Part shown: positions 26,471-35,456 of the stretch, in pieces
Layout: each line of letters starts with the position of its first letter
How positions within the stretch are numbered: the first letter of the stretch is position 1
Origin: an uncultured Muribaculaceae bacterium
GTDB taxonomy: Bacteria > Bacteroidota > Bacteroidia > Bacteroidales > Muribaculaceae
NCBI GenBank assembly: GCA_910579845.1
Contig: CAJTWL010000001.1
Span: 62,001 to 126,000 of the forward strand
DNA: 64,000 bases
Direction of reading: 5' to 3'
Translations under genes and position numbers: made by a program
Notes under the pieces: generated by a model
The model's database searches: none
Told to the model about the DNA's origin: nothing
What the model saw: only the letters and a program-made list of their open reading frames with translations

Positions 26471-29400
26471 ATGAATTTAGCATTATTTATAAAGAGGCCT
26501 GTACTCTCTACGGTTATCTCTGTCTTTATAGTGATATTCGGTCTTCTGGGTCTTGCCTCGCTGCCTATTGAGCAATATCCGAACATTGCTCCACCTACAA
26601 TTCAAGTATCTACCAACTATACAGGAGCAAACGCACAGAGTGTGTTGAATTCCGTCATAGCCCCGTTGGAGGAGCAGATAAATGGAGCTGAAAACATGGA
26701 TTACATGTTTTCAACAGCTGCCAATAACGGCTCAGCAAGCATTCAGGTATATTTTAAGCCGGGTATGGATCCGGACATGGCTGCAGTCGATGTCCAGAAC
26801 CGTGTAGCCAAAGCGGCAAGCTTCCTGCCTTCGGAAGTAAACCAGGTAGGTGTAATCACCCAGAAACGCCAGAGCTCAATGCTTATGGTCTTCAATGTAT
26901 ATTCCGAGAATGGAGAATATTCCGAGGAATTTATTGAAAACTACATGGCGATCAACATCATTCCGGTAATCAAACGTGTATCGGGTGTTGGTGAAGCCAT
27001 GGTTATGGGTGCCGACTACAGTATGCGCATATGGCTGAAACCTGATGTAATGGCCCAATACGGACTTATGCCTTCGGATATATCTGCAGCACTGGCAGAA
27101 CAGAACATAGAAGCGGCTCCAGGACAGTTCGGAGAGAACGGCAACCAGAGCTTCCAATATGTTATGCGTTACAAAGGTCGTCTGCAAGATGAAAAAGAGT
27201 TTGACAACATCATCATACGCGCTACTCCTGACGGAGAGGTTCTTTATCTTAAAGACGTAGCTGACGTAGAACTCGGACGACTGTCATACGGATTCCACTC
27301 AACACTTAATGGAAAGATCGGTTGTTCGGCAATTGTATTCCAGTCACCGGGATCAAATGCCACACAGGTGGTCAAGGATATTCAGAAAGAATTGGACCGC
27401 TTCCGCACGGAGGCTCCGAAAGGTGTGAATATCATGACAACCATGAGTGTGAACGAATTCCTTTTCGCCTCTATTCATGAGGTTGTAAAAACACTTATCG
27501 AGGCATTTGTGCTTGTGTTTCTTGTTGTGTTCATTTTCCTTCAGGATTTCCGCTCAACTCTTATCCCTATTATCGCTATTCCGGTTGCCTTAATCGGAAC
27601 ATTCTTCCTAATGTCGATATTCGGGTTCTCTATCAACCTGCTTACACTTTCAGCTCTTGTACTTGCAATTGCGATTGTGGTGGATGACGCCATAGTGGTG
27701 GTGGAAGCCGTCCATGCGAAACTTGATGAGGGATATTCCTCATCAAAACGGGCGGCTATCGATGCGATGAACGAAATTGCAAGCGCACTGGTGTCTATCA
27801 CGCTTGTTATGATGCTTGTGTTTATACCGGTGTCATTCATGGGAGGAACATCCGGTGTATTCTATCGTCAATTCGGTCTGACAATGGCAATGGCTATCGG
27901 TCTTTCAGCTGTCAACGCACTTACATTGTCACCGGCATTGTGTGCCTTGTTCCTCAAACCTCATAAGAAAGAGGGAGAAGATGAACTGTCTCTTAAGGAA
28001 AGGATGAAAGAGGCTTATTCAGTTGCCGGAGAATCTCTCAAATCCACATATAAGAAACGATTCAGTTTTAATCTGCCTCCTGTTGTGACACTATGCTTTA
28101 TCGTTGCCGCTGTTGCGTTCCTGATGATGGGATGGTTCGATTTCGAAAACGTAATCAAAGGCATCATTGCAGTTGTCACAGCCGTGATAGGTGTAGGCGG
28201 CATGTTCTCAAAGCGCTTTCTTGAATTCTTCAACAAAGGATTCAACTCGTTGTTGAAGTTTTATAACAAGATATCCAAATGGTTTATCAATCATAAGATA
28301 ACAGGATTCAGTATAGTTGCTGTTTCTATAGCAGCCCTCGTATGGCTTATGCAGACCACTGCCACTTCAATGGTTCCGCAGGAAGATACCGGCACTATAA
28401 TGGGTGTTCTTGACATGCCCCCTGCCACTGCGATGGAGAAGACAAAATCCATAATGGATCAGGTAGACAGTATCGCAGGCACCATTCCTGCAATCAGTGT
28501 GCGAAACGCAATCACCGGTTACAGTTTTATTGCCGGTCAGGGTAATACATACGGTTCATTCATCATCAAGCTCAAGCCCTGGAGTGAGCGTGACGACAAT
28601 ACTGAGAATGTGAATGCCATTATCGCACAACTGTCGCAGAAGTGTTCTACAATCAAAGACGGACGTATCATGTTCTTCGCGCCACCGATGATTCCCGGTT
28701 TCTCTGTTTCCAATGGTTTTGAATTCAAGCTTCAGGACAAGACGGGTGGAAGTCTTGACAACTTCTTCAGGGTTTACCAGAGCTTTATCGCAGCTTTGAA
28801 CGCACGTCCCGAGATTCAGATGGCATACTCGACCTTTAACCCGTCGTTCCCACAGTATCTCGTGGAGCTTGATATAGCAAAAATCAAACAGGCCGGGCTG
28901 ACACAGAACCAGATTCTACAGGCATTGCAGGGTTATTACGGAGGTATGTACATCTCCAACTTCAATAAATTCGGTAAACTTTACCGGGTGATGATGCAAG
29001 CCAATTCTGAATCGCGTGTATCTCCCGAGACTTTAAAACGGATCAAGGTAAGAAACGGCGCTACAATGGCTCCTATAGACAACTTTGTAAAACTTAAAAG
29101 AATATATGGCCCGGACATTATCAACCGCTTCAATATGTTCACTACCATATCAGTTAACGGTCAACCGGCACCCGGATTCTCATCAGGTCAGGCAATTAAG
29201 GCTGTTGAAGAGGTTGCCGCGCAGACACTTCCTGTAGGATACGGATATGAATATTCCGGCATGACCCGTGAGGAGGCCAAGGCAGGCAGCGGACAGACAG
29301 CATATATATTCGGACTCGTATTGCTGTTTGTATATCTGCTGCTATCCGCTCAGTATGAAAGTTATATTCTGCCATGGGCGGTTATACTTTCGGTTCCGTT

Positions 29401-29863
29401 CGGTCTGATGGGAACATTCATCCTTGACCGAATAATGGGTATAGACAATAACATATACACACAGATTGCATTGATCATGCTTATCGGTCTGTTGGCAAAG
29501 AACGCAATTCTTATCGTTGAGTTCGCTCTTGAAAGGCGCCGTACAGGTCTAAGCATTGTCCAATCCGCCATACAGGGTGCAACAGCACGTCTGCGTCCTA
29601 TTCTCATGACATCACTTGCAATGATTATCGGTCTGTTGCCTCTAATGTTCGCCACAGGCGCCGGTGCCAACGGCTACAATGCGTTAGGAACAGGTGCAAT
29701 CGGCGGCATGCTTATCGGTATGATACTGCAGGTTCTGATTGTGCCGGCGATGTTTGTTGCATTCCAGATCATTCAGGAAAAAATCACTCCTCCGAAATGG
29801 AGCGACAAAGACAACACAGGCATTACGTCTGAGATCGAGCAATATAGTATTTCAAGAGACTAA
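26471..29863 (+). CDS. RND multidrug efflux pump inner-membrane subunit (HAE1/AcrB type)
   Basis: A proton-driven trimeric pump of 1130 residues. The N-terminus MNLALFIKRPVLSTVISVFIVIFGLLGLASLPIEQYPNIAPP is typical HAE1. The proton-relay aspartates are visible in LAIAIVVDDAIVVVEAV (TM4), and the TM10-12 half ends with NAILIVEFA and a conserved RLRPILMTSLAMIIG stretch. It is about 80 residues longer than AcrB (1049). The extra length is a segment near residues 505-585 between the two halves with two additional hydrophobic stretches (about 538-555 and 562-580), which I do not recognise from the canonical pump. Confidence 0.94.
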   Translation: MNLALFIKRPVLSTVISVFIVIFGLLGLASLPIEQYPNIAPPTIQVSTNYTGANAQSVLNSVIAPLEEQINGAENMDYMFSTAANNGSASIQVYFKPGMDPDMAAVDVQNRVAKAASFLPSEVNQVGVITQKRQSSMLMVFNVYSENGEYSEEFIENYMAINIIPVIKRVSGVGEAMVMGADYSMRIWLKPDVMAQYGLMPSDISAALAEQNIEAAPGQFGENGNQSFQYVMRYKGRLQDEKEFDNIIIRATPDGEVLYLKDVADVELGRLSYGFHSTLNGKIGCSAIVFQSPGSNATQVVKDIQKELDRFRTEAPKGVNIMTTMSVNEFLFASIHEVVKTLIEAFVLVFLVVFIFLQDFRSTLIPIIAIPVALIGTFFLMSIFGFSINLLTLSALVLAIAIVVDDAIVVVEAVHAKLDEGYSSSKRAAIDAMNEIASALVSITLVMMLVFIPVSFMGGTSGVFYRQFGLTMAMAIGLSAVNALTLSPALCALFLKPHKKEGEDELSLKERMKEAYSVAGESLKSTYKKRFSFNLPPVVTLCFIVAAVAFLMMGWFDFENVIKGIIAVVTAVIGVGGMFSKRFLEFFNKGFNSLLKFYNKISKWFINHKITGFSIVAVSIAALVWLMQTTATSMVPQEDTGTIMGVLDMPPATAMEKTKSIMDQVDSIAGTIPAISVRNAITGYSFIAGQGNTYGSFIIKLKPWSERDDNTENVNAIIAQLSQKCSTIKDGRIMFFAPPMIPGFSVSNGFEFKLQDKTGGSLDNFFRVYQSFIAALNARPEIQMAYSTFNPSFPQYLVELDIAKIKQAGLTQNQILQALQGYYGGMYISNFNKFGKLYRVMMQANSESRVSPETLKRIKVRNGATMAPIDNFVKLKRIYGPDIINRFNMFTTISVNGQPAPGFSSGQAIKAVEEVAAQTLPVGYGYEYSGMTREEAKAGSGQTAYIFGLVLLFVYLLLSAQYESYILPWAVILSVPFGLMGTFILDRIMGIDNNIYTQIALIMLIGLLAKNAILIVEFALERRRTGLSIVQSAIQGATARLRPILMTSLAMIIGLLPLMFATGAGANGYNALGTGAIGGMLIGMILQVLIVPAMFVAFQIIQEKITPPKWSDKDNTGITSEIEQYSISRD

Positions 29864-29868
29864 TTAAG

Positions 29869-31245
29869 ATGAAAGCTTTAAAATATACACTTATAATGAT
29901 GTTGACAGTTGCCATGAGCAGCTGTCACATCTACAAGAAATATGAATTTCCGGCAGAAGAAAATCGTTTTACAAAAGAGTATCAGAAAGCTGTAGATATG
30001 ACACCGGACTCCACATCTCTGGAGTATCTCGGATGGGAACAGGTATTTACAGATCCTTTACTGCAAAACTACATACGTACGGCTTTGGAAAACAATCGCG
30101 ATCTCGATGACGCAAAATGTAATGTGGATATGGCTCAGGCTCAACTCAAGGGCGCAAAATTAAGCTATTTCCCGGCTATCTCTCTAAATCCCAATGGCGG
30201 TTCGGCAAGCTATGGAGGAAGCCACATGAACTGGAGTTATACTATTCCGCTGGCTGCAAATTGGGAAATCGATGCCTTTGGAAAGATCCTGAACCGTAAA
30301 CGGAATGCAAAGGTGACAGTTGAACAGATGCAGGACTATGAACAAGCTGTCCGTTCACAAATCATCTGTGGAGTAGCAAATACATATTATGCTCTTGTAC
30401 TGCTCAATCAACAGCTTCAACTCAGCAAACGCACATCCGAGATCTGGAAAGATCAGGTAGAGTCTATGAAACTTATGAAAGAAGCCGCTTATGTCAACGA
30501 GGCTGCAGTTGTACAAAGCCAGGCAAACTATTACAGTATAATGGCTTCTATTCCGGATATAGAACAGAGTATAGTCGAAACAAGCAATTCGCTTTCTCTA
30601 CTTCTAAACACAAACCCGCAGAAATGGGAAGTAACTTCAGACCTTTCGTTCAGTTTGCCTGCCGATATATCCGGAGGAATCCCGATCTCATACCTTGCAG
30701 TACGTCCGGACGTAAGAGCCGCCGAAAGAGGTCTGGCCTCAGCATACTACGCAACCAACAGCGCACGCGCCGCATTCTATCCAAGCCTTAACATATCGGC
30801 ACAGGGTGGTTTTACAAACAGTATAGGCACTATGATTACAAACCCGGGGAAATGGTTTATTCAGCTTGCCGGACAACTGACAGCTCCCCTATTCTCACGC
30901 GGGCAGAACATCGCCAATCTGGAGGTTGCCAAGGCACAACAGAAACAAGCCATGAATGCTTTTGAGAAGACTGTGGTAAGTGCAAGCGTAGATGTAAGCA
31001 ATGCTTTGGCAAAAATATCCAATAATCAGGAAAAACAGAATAATCTCGACAAACAGATTGAAAACCTTGAAAAATCCGTAGAGTATACATCTGAACTTCT
31101 CACATTGGATCAGAAGACCACTTATCTTGAAGTATTGACAGCACGTTCAAGTCTTCTCAATGCCCAATTGTCAAGTCTTGCGTGCTGGCATACAAAAGTT
31201 TCAGCCTTGATATCTCTTTATCAAGCCGTCGGAGGAGGCAGATAA
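29869..31245 (+). CDS. Outer-membrane efflux channel lipoprotein (TolC/NodT family)
   Basis: The exit duct of the RND pump. The 458 residues start with a lipoprotein signal ending MSSC (Cys19). Two repeats of long amphipathic helices follow, as in the OEP family, with the family's PDVRAAERGLASAYYATNSARAAFYPSL segment (about 282-309) and a final coiled-coil helix pair ending SLYQAVGGGR. It starts five bases after the pump gene stops. Confidence 0.93.
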   Translation: MKALKYTLIMMLTVAMSSCHIYKKYEFPAEENRFTKEYQKAVDMTPDSTSLEYLGWEQVFTDPLLQNYIRTALENNRDLDDAKCNVDMAQAQLKGAKLSYFPAISLNPNGGSASYGGSHMNWSYTIPLAANWEIDAFGKILNRKRNAKVTVEQMQDYEQAVRSQIICGVANTYYALVLLNQQLQLSKRTSEIWKDQVESMKLMKEAAYVNEAAVVQSQANYYSIMASIPDIEQSIVETSNSLSLLLNTNPQKWEVTSDLSFSLPADISGGIPISYLAVRPDVRAAERGLASAYYATNSARAAFYPSLNISAQGGFTNSIGTMITNPGKWFIQLAGQLTAPLFSRGQNIANLEVAKAQQKQAMNAFEKTVVSASVDVSNALAKISNNQEKQNNLDKQIENLEKSVEYTSELLTLDQKTTYLEVLTARSSLLNAQLSSLACWHTKVSALISLYQAVGGGR

Positions 31246-31301
31246 ACGGCAATTAATTAGTTCTTATCACTTACTTATTTATCAATCTTAAAATCAACAA
31301 T

Positions 31302-32099
31302 ATGTTCCAGATTAGTCCTTTAGCGTTTGTTCATCCCAATGCCAAGATAGGTGACAATGTCACAATCATGGCTTTCGCCTACATCGATGACAATGTAGAG
31401 ATCGGTGAAGGCTGTGTGATCGGCCCTCATGTAAGCATCCGATCCGGAGCAAGAATCGGTAGAAACAACAAGTTTTATGATGCTTGTGTAATCGCCGCAC
31501 AACCCCAGGATTTCCGATGGACCGGTGATGAATCCTACGTGGAGATAGGAGACAACAATTGTATACGCGAGCATGTGATTATAAACAGAAGTATCTTCCA
31601 GGGTAAATCCACGAAAATAGGCAGTAACTCTTTTATTATGGCCCAAAGCCATATTGGTCACGACACTGAAATCGGGGACTATGTTGTACTTGGCAATGCA
31701 TCCAAAATTGCAGGTGCATGCAAAATCGGCAATTTCACAATTCTTTCATCACACGCGTTGGTTCATGAGAACTGTAATGTCGGCGAATGGGTTCTGATTA
31801 AGGGCGGATGCCGTGTAAACAACAATGTGCCGCCATACACAATTATGGCACACAACCCGATTGATTACTTTGGTGTAAATGCCTATATATTACGCAAAGG
31901 GAAGATGTCTGAAGCAACAATAGATGAGATTGCCAAAGCGTATCGCCATATATATCAAAGTCAGACGTCACCTTTCAATGCTGTGAAAAGGATAGAATCC
32001 GATGTTCTGGACTCACCGGAAAAAGATGCTATTCTTAACTTTGTGAAGAAGCACAACTATCAGCTTGCAGCCCTTCCCAAAGGAATCTACGAAGAATAA
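31302..32099 (+). CDS. lpxA: LpxA-like acyl-ACP--UDP-N-acetylglucosamine O-acyltransferase
   Basis: LpxA transfers a hydroxyacyl chain to UDP-GlcNAc, the first step of lipid A. The 265 residues form a left-handed beta-helix of hexapeptide repeats (IGDNVTI, IGEGCVI, IGRNN and so on to about residue 190) followed by a helical C-terminal domain. The catalytic segment is recognisable as AQSHIGHD (about 115-122), with RIREHVIINRS and GVNAYILRKGKMS. Compared with E. coli the second half (HALVHENCNVGEW) diverges, so it could be a paralogue. It follows the efflux channel gene by 56 bases, away from the lpxD-lpxC cluster where LpxA often lies; whether a second lpxA exists cannot be seen here. Confidence 0.83.
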   Translation: MFQISPLAFVHPNAKIGDNVTIMAFAYIDDNVEIGEGCVIGPHVSIRSGARIGRNNKFYDACVIAAQPQDFRWTGDESYVEIGDNNCIREHVIINRSIFQGKSTKIGSNSFIMAQSHIGHDTEIGDYVVLGNASKIAGACKIGNFTILSSHALVHENCNVGEWVLIKGGCRVNNNVPPYTIMAHNPIDYFGVNAYILRKGKMSEATIDEIAKAYRHIYQSQTSPFNAVKRIESDVLDSPEKDAILNFVKKHNYQLAALPKGIYEE

Positions 32100-32112
32100 T
32101 AAAAGAAGAAGA

Positions 32113-32165
32113 AATATACAAACAATACCGGAAATCTTGACGATTTCCGGTATTGTTTGTATATT
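32113..32165. terminator. Bidirectional terminator between lpxA and rprY
   Basis: A 24-bp perfect stem (AATATACAAACAATACCGGA onward) with loop TTGAC lies between the convergent lpxA and rprY stops. T/A-rich flanks on both sides fit termination in either direction. Confidence 0.8.
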
Positions 32166-32185
32166 CAGGCATACTATATAAACCA

Positions 32186-32890
32186 TTACTCGGACTCAAC
32201 ATCGGGAGCAATCAGCTTATAACCTTTACCATGTATGTTTATAATTTCAATGGAAGGATCATCTTTAAGCAATTTACGCAGTTTAGTTATATAAACATCC
32301 ATGCTTCTTGCATTGAAGTAATTATCGTCGATCCATATCGACTTGAGAGCGTAATTCCTTTCAAGAATCTCATTGACATGTGAACACAGAAGAGCAAGCA
32401 GTTCAGACTCCTTGGTAGTCAGTTTCTGCGTCTTATCGTTGGCAATCAGAACCTGCTTCTGCGTATCAAAAGTATATTTACCAAGTTTATAAAGAGTTAT
32501 CTCTTTATCTTTCTTACCTTTCACACGGCGTAGAATCGCTCCGATACGGAACACGAGCTCCTCCATTGAAAACGGTTTGGTGATATAATCATCCGCACCT
32601 ATCTTGAATCCTTCAAGAACATCCTCTTTCAATGCTTTTGCTGTCAGGAAAATAATCGGAACCTCACTATTTACACTTCGAATCTCCTGAGCCAATGTAA
32701 AACCATCTTTCTTAGGCATCATCACATCCAGAACACACAGATCATATTTCCCTTTCAGGAATGCTTTGTAACCCTTGTCACCATCGGGATAAAGATCTGC
32801 ATTGAATCCCTTTGCCTGAAGAAATTCCCTCAAAAGCATTCCGAGATTTTCATCATCCTCGCAAAGCAGTATCTTAAGTTTCTCCTCCAT
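32186..32890 (-). CDS. rprY: OmpR/PhoB-family response regulator, RprY-like
   Basis: A 234-residue DNA-binding response regulator. The receiver domain has the acidic pair ED (11-12), the phospho-acceptor Asp55 in CVLDVMMPK, and the Lys of FLTAKA near 105. The winged-helix effector domain (about 135-228) ends SIEIINIHGKGYKL. It matches the RprY type of Bacteroides (partner of RprX). The kinase gene lies upstream on the same strand, separated by a short repeat element. The target genes are not known from this window. Confidence 0.87.
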   Translation of the reverse strand: MEEKLKILLCEDDENLGMLLREFLQAKGFNADLYPDGDKGYKAFLKGKYDLCVLDVMMPKKDGFTLAQEIRSVNSEVPIIFLTAKALKEDVLEGFKIGADDYITKPFSMEELVFRIGAILRRVKGKKDKEITLYKLGKYTFDTQKQVLIANDKTQKLTTKESELLALLCSHVNEILERNYALKSIWIDDNYFNARSMDVYITKLRKLLKDDPSIEIINIHGKGYKLIAPDVESE

Positions 32891-32955
32891 TTTATATCGG
32901 TTTTTATATTATTTACAATCTTTTAATTTTATAACAATTTAACAGTGAAATATCC

Positions 32956-33034
32956 TTAGAAACTGTTTAAATTTATTTTCTTAATATTATATGCTGCTCT
33001 AAGAAACTGAACTCGGCTTGACTTCGGTTTCTAA
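32956..33034. repeat. Short palindrome element D' at the rprX 3' end
   Basis: A 79-bp element with ends CCTTAGAAACTGTTTAAATT and, reversed, TTAGAAACCGAAGTC. The inner sequence contains a further TAAGAAACTG copy. Its right end includes the TAG stop codon of rprX (GAT TAG AAA C). It resembles the ends of element D at 20954-21143. Confidence 0.6.
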
Positions 33035-34512
33035 TCAATTTCTGCCAAAGGAAGAATTATCACAAATGATGATCCCTTCCCAAATTCACTTTCAACGCTT
33101 ATTGAACCGCCAAAGAGCGTTATCATTTTTTTTACGTATGCAAGCCCTAGACCGAAACCTTTAACATTATGTAGGTTTCCGGTATTGACTCTGTAAAACT
33201 TCTCGAATATACGCTTGAGGTCTTCACGCTTAATGCCAATTCCATTATCCTCAACCTCAATCTTAAGTTTATTACCGCCTATGTCAGTAGTATTTATTTT
33301 AAGTTGAGGCTCACGATCCGAATCCATATATTTTACTGCATTGTCAAGAAGATTGAAAATTACATTGGTAAATTGCATCTCATCAACTCTGACAATTGCA
33401 TTGTCTGCTTCAAGCTTAGTAGAAATAGAACCTCCATATTTCTCAACTTTGATCTTAAATGTATTGACAACAGAATGAATGATATCATTTGCATTAACAT
33501 CTACAAACTTAAGAGCACTACCCGTTTCCTCAAAAACAGACATCTGAAGCACTTTCTCAACCTGGAAACGTAACCTCTTGCTTTCATCACAAATTACATC
33601 TGAAAGATGTTGCAAAGAAGCCGGAGACTTTCTGACAGTCGGATCAGACAACATTTGACCGGCAAGTGAGATCGTTGAGATCGGTGTTTTAAGTTCATGG
33701 GTCATATTGTTGATGAAATCCGTCTTCATTTCCGTAAGTTTTTTTTGCCGGAATGCAAGTATTATCGTAAATAGAAATACGACAAGAAGAATAATAGTCA
33801 GAGCCAATGTAGGAATAATGAATCTCACCGATGAGAATATATAATTTTTCTTTGTCGGGAATTCAACTTTCAACATATAGTAAGTATCCGTATTTGAGAA
33901 AAGAGGTATACTGTAACTATCCTTTGCGCCGGTATTCTTGAAGCCGTCAGTCGAGTACACAAGATTACCCTTTACATTATACACACCGAAAACAAAAGGA
34001 ACTTTTACTCCGTTATTTGCAAGTTCTGTGCCAAGACAATTCTTTATAACTGTAGAATCAGCCCGCTGTATCAGAGGACGATCACCTGCATCCCGAAGAA
34101 TATTGAGTATGACTTCAGTCAGCAACCCCTTCTGATAAAGATATTGGCTACGGATTATCTCTTGCATGTTCTTGTAGCGCTGACCCACATTCTGTGTAGG
34201 AGAAGGATACGGTATAATGGATGATTCCCCGGAAGACAATCCTCCCTGCGATATGTTATTTATAGTTGACGGATTGTTATAGCTGTCATAAACATTTGAT
34301 CCGAGCATATTTACATCCTGTTCAAGAAAATACATTGTCTCCTCTCTTTCCAGGAACTCGGATGTAGCATAAAGAGAACGCATGACTCCTTCGGAAAATT
34401 GCTCCTCACGCATTTTGACCATATTCTCAAGATACATGATCTGAAAATATAGTAATGCGCCAAATGTCAGAGACATGATGGCAGTCAACAACCATATTAA
34501 CGACTTCTTCAT
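33031..34512 (-). CDS. rprX: Sensor histidine kinase, RprX-like
   Basis: A membrane kinase of 493 residues. An N-terminal transmembrane helix (about 6-26), a periplasmic sensor domain of about 200 residues without cysteines of note, a second helix (229-253), the HisKA dimerisation helix with the phospho-acceptor His272 in NNMTHELKTP, and an HATPase_c domain with N box (FNLLDNAVKY), G1 (VEDNGIGI), and G2 (KGFGLGLAYV). It resembles RprX of Bacteroides. It is upstream of its regulator on the same strand. The stop codon TAG coincides with the end of a palindromic repeat. Confidence 0.87.
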   Translation of the reverse strand: MKKSLIWLLTAIMSLTFGALLYFQIMYLENMVKMREEQFSEGVMRSLYATSEFLEREETMYFLEQDVNMLGSNVYDSYNNPSTINNISQGGLSSGESSIIPYPSPTQNVGQRYKNMQEIIRSQYLYQKGLLTEVILNILRDAGDRPLIQRADSTVIKNCLGTELANNGVKVPFVFGVYNVKGNLVYSTDGFKNTGAKDSYSIPLFSNTDTYYMLKVEFPTKKNYIFSSVRFIIPTLALTIILLVVFLFTIILAFRQKKLTEMKTDFINNMTHELKTPISTISLAGQMLSDPTVRKSPASLQHLSDVICDESKRLRFQVEKVLQMSVFEETGSALKFVDVNANDIIHSVVNTFKIKVEKYGGSISTKLEADNAIVRVDEMQFTNVIFNLLDNAVKYMDSDREPQLKINTTDIGGNKLKIEVEDNGIGIKREDLKRIFEKFYRVNTGNLHNVKGFGLGLAYVKKMITLFGGSISVESEFGKGSSFVIILPLAEID

Positions 34513-34691
34513 ACTTAATTAACAAAAAATAACAATTATCTGTTCAGTCGAATCAGTCGATACTTATGAACTCTTAAAAATAACTTCTATAAGCAAGCGT
34601 TCAGATTAAACCGAATACTTACTTATAAAACTATTTTAAGTAATTTCCATCGTCCAATTTAACAATCAAATGCAAATTTAACATTTAAATG

Positions 34692-35438
34692 TTAAATACC
34701 AAATTTTACACCCTTTAAATATTTTATAAAAACATCCGAGAATGACTCATTATTATTTTTTGGATATCTTATGTCTGTGAAAACCTGTGCAAGTGTTTCT
34801 TTATCATTCTCTTTTATAAACCTTTTGCTATCTTCCAATGATTCTTTATATGCGTATGCCTTATCAATATCCAGAGAAGAATAATTATGGTATTTTTCAT
34901 AATGGATGATTGACGATACGGGAATACGGTCACTTACAACCCCCTCCTCAGCAGGATAACCTATTGCCACGGTCAACAAAGGCACCACCCTGTCAGGAAG
35001 TTCTAAAATCTTAGCTATTTCAGGGGCAGTATATGTAGTCGTGCCGAGATAACATGTCCCTAACCCTCGAAGTTCAGCTATAGTGCAGAATTGCTGTGCA
35101 AAAATAGTGGTGTCAAATACAGCACTCATAAAAGACTGAAAATTATCGAAACCCGGCGTGGCGTTTCTTTGTTCGCACCATTTTACAAATCGATTAAAAT
35201 CCGCACAGAAAGTGATTAATACCGGTGCACCGGTAGAAGCCGGCTGATTAAAATGACAAGGAGTAAGCTTGCTCTTATTGTTCGGTTCCCGTGTTATAAC
35301 GACACTATAAAGCTGCATATTTCCTGTAGTCGGAGCGTGGGATGCTTTACTTAAAATCTCCTCTATAATCTTATCAGAAACCTCTTTATCCGAAAATTTT
35401 CTTATTGTTCTTCTATTGCTGAAATAATTTTCTTTCAT
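34692..35438 (-). CDS. Nitroreductase family protein (FMN-dependent)
   Basis: A 248-residue protein of the nitroreductase fold. The N-terminus MKENYFSNRRTIRKFSDKEV carries the RRTIRKF FMN-phosphate motif, then ASHAPTTGNMQLYSVVI (flavin contact), and GLGTCYLGTTTY with the conserved Gly/Thr of the dimer interface. Such enzymes reduce nitro-compounds or quinones with NAD(P)H; the physiological substrate is unknown. It is 18 bases downstream of the phosphoesterase-propeller gene. Confidence 0.88.
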   Translation of the reverse strand: MKENYFSNRRTIRKFSDKEVSDKIIEEILSKASHAPTTGNMQLYSVVITREPNNKSKLTPCHFNQPASTGAPVLITFCADFNRFVKWCEQRNATPGFDNFQSFMSAVFDTTIFAQQFCTIAELRGLGTCYLGTTTYTAPEIAKILELPDRVVPLLTVAIGYPAEEGVVSDRIPVSSIIHYEKYHNYSSLDIDKAYAYKESLEDSKRFIKENDKETLAQVFTDIRYPKNNNESFSDVFIKYLKGVKFGI

Positions 35439-35456
35439 AATTTCTAAATTTTGAGT

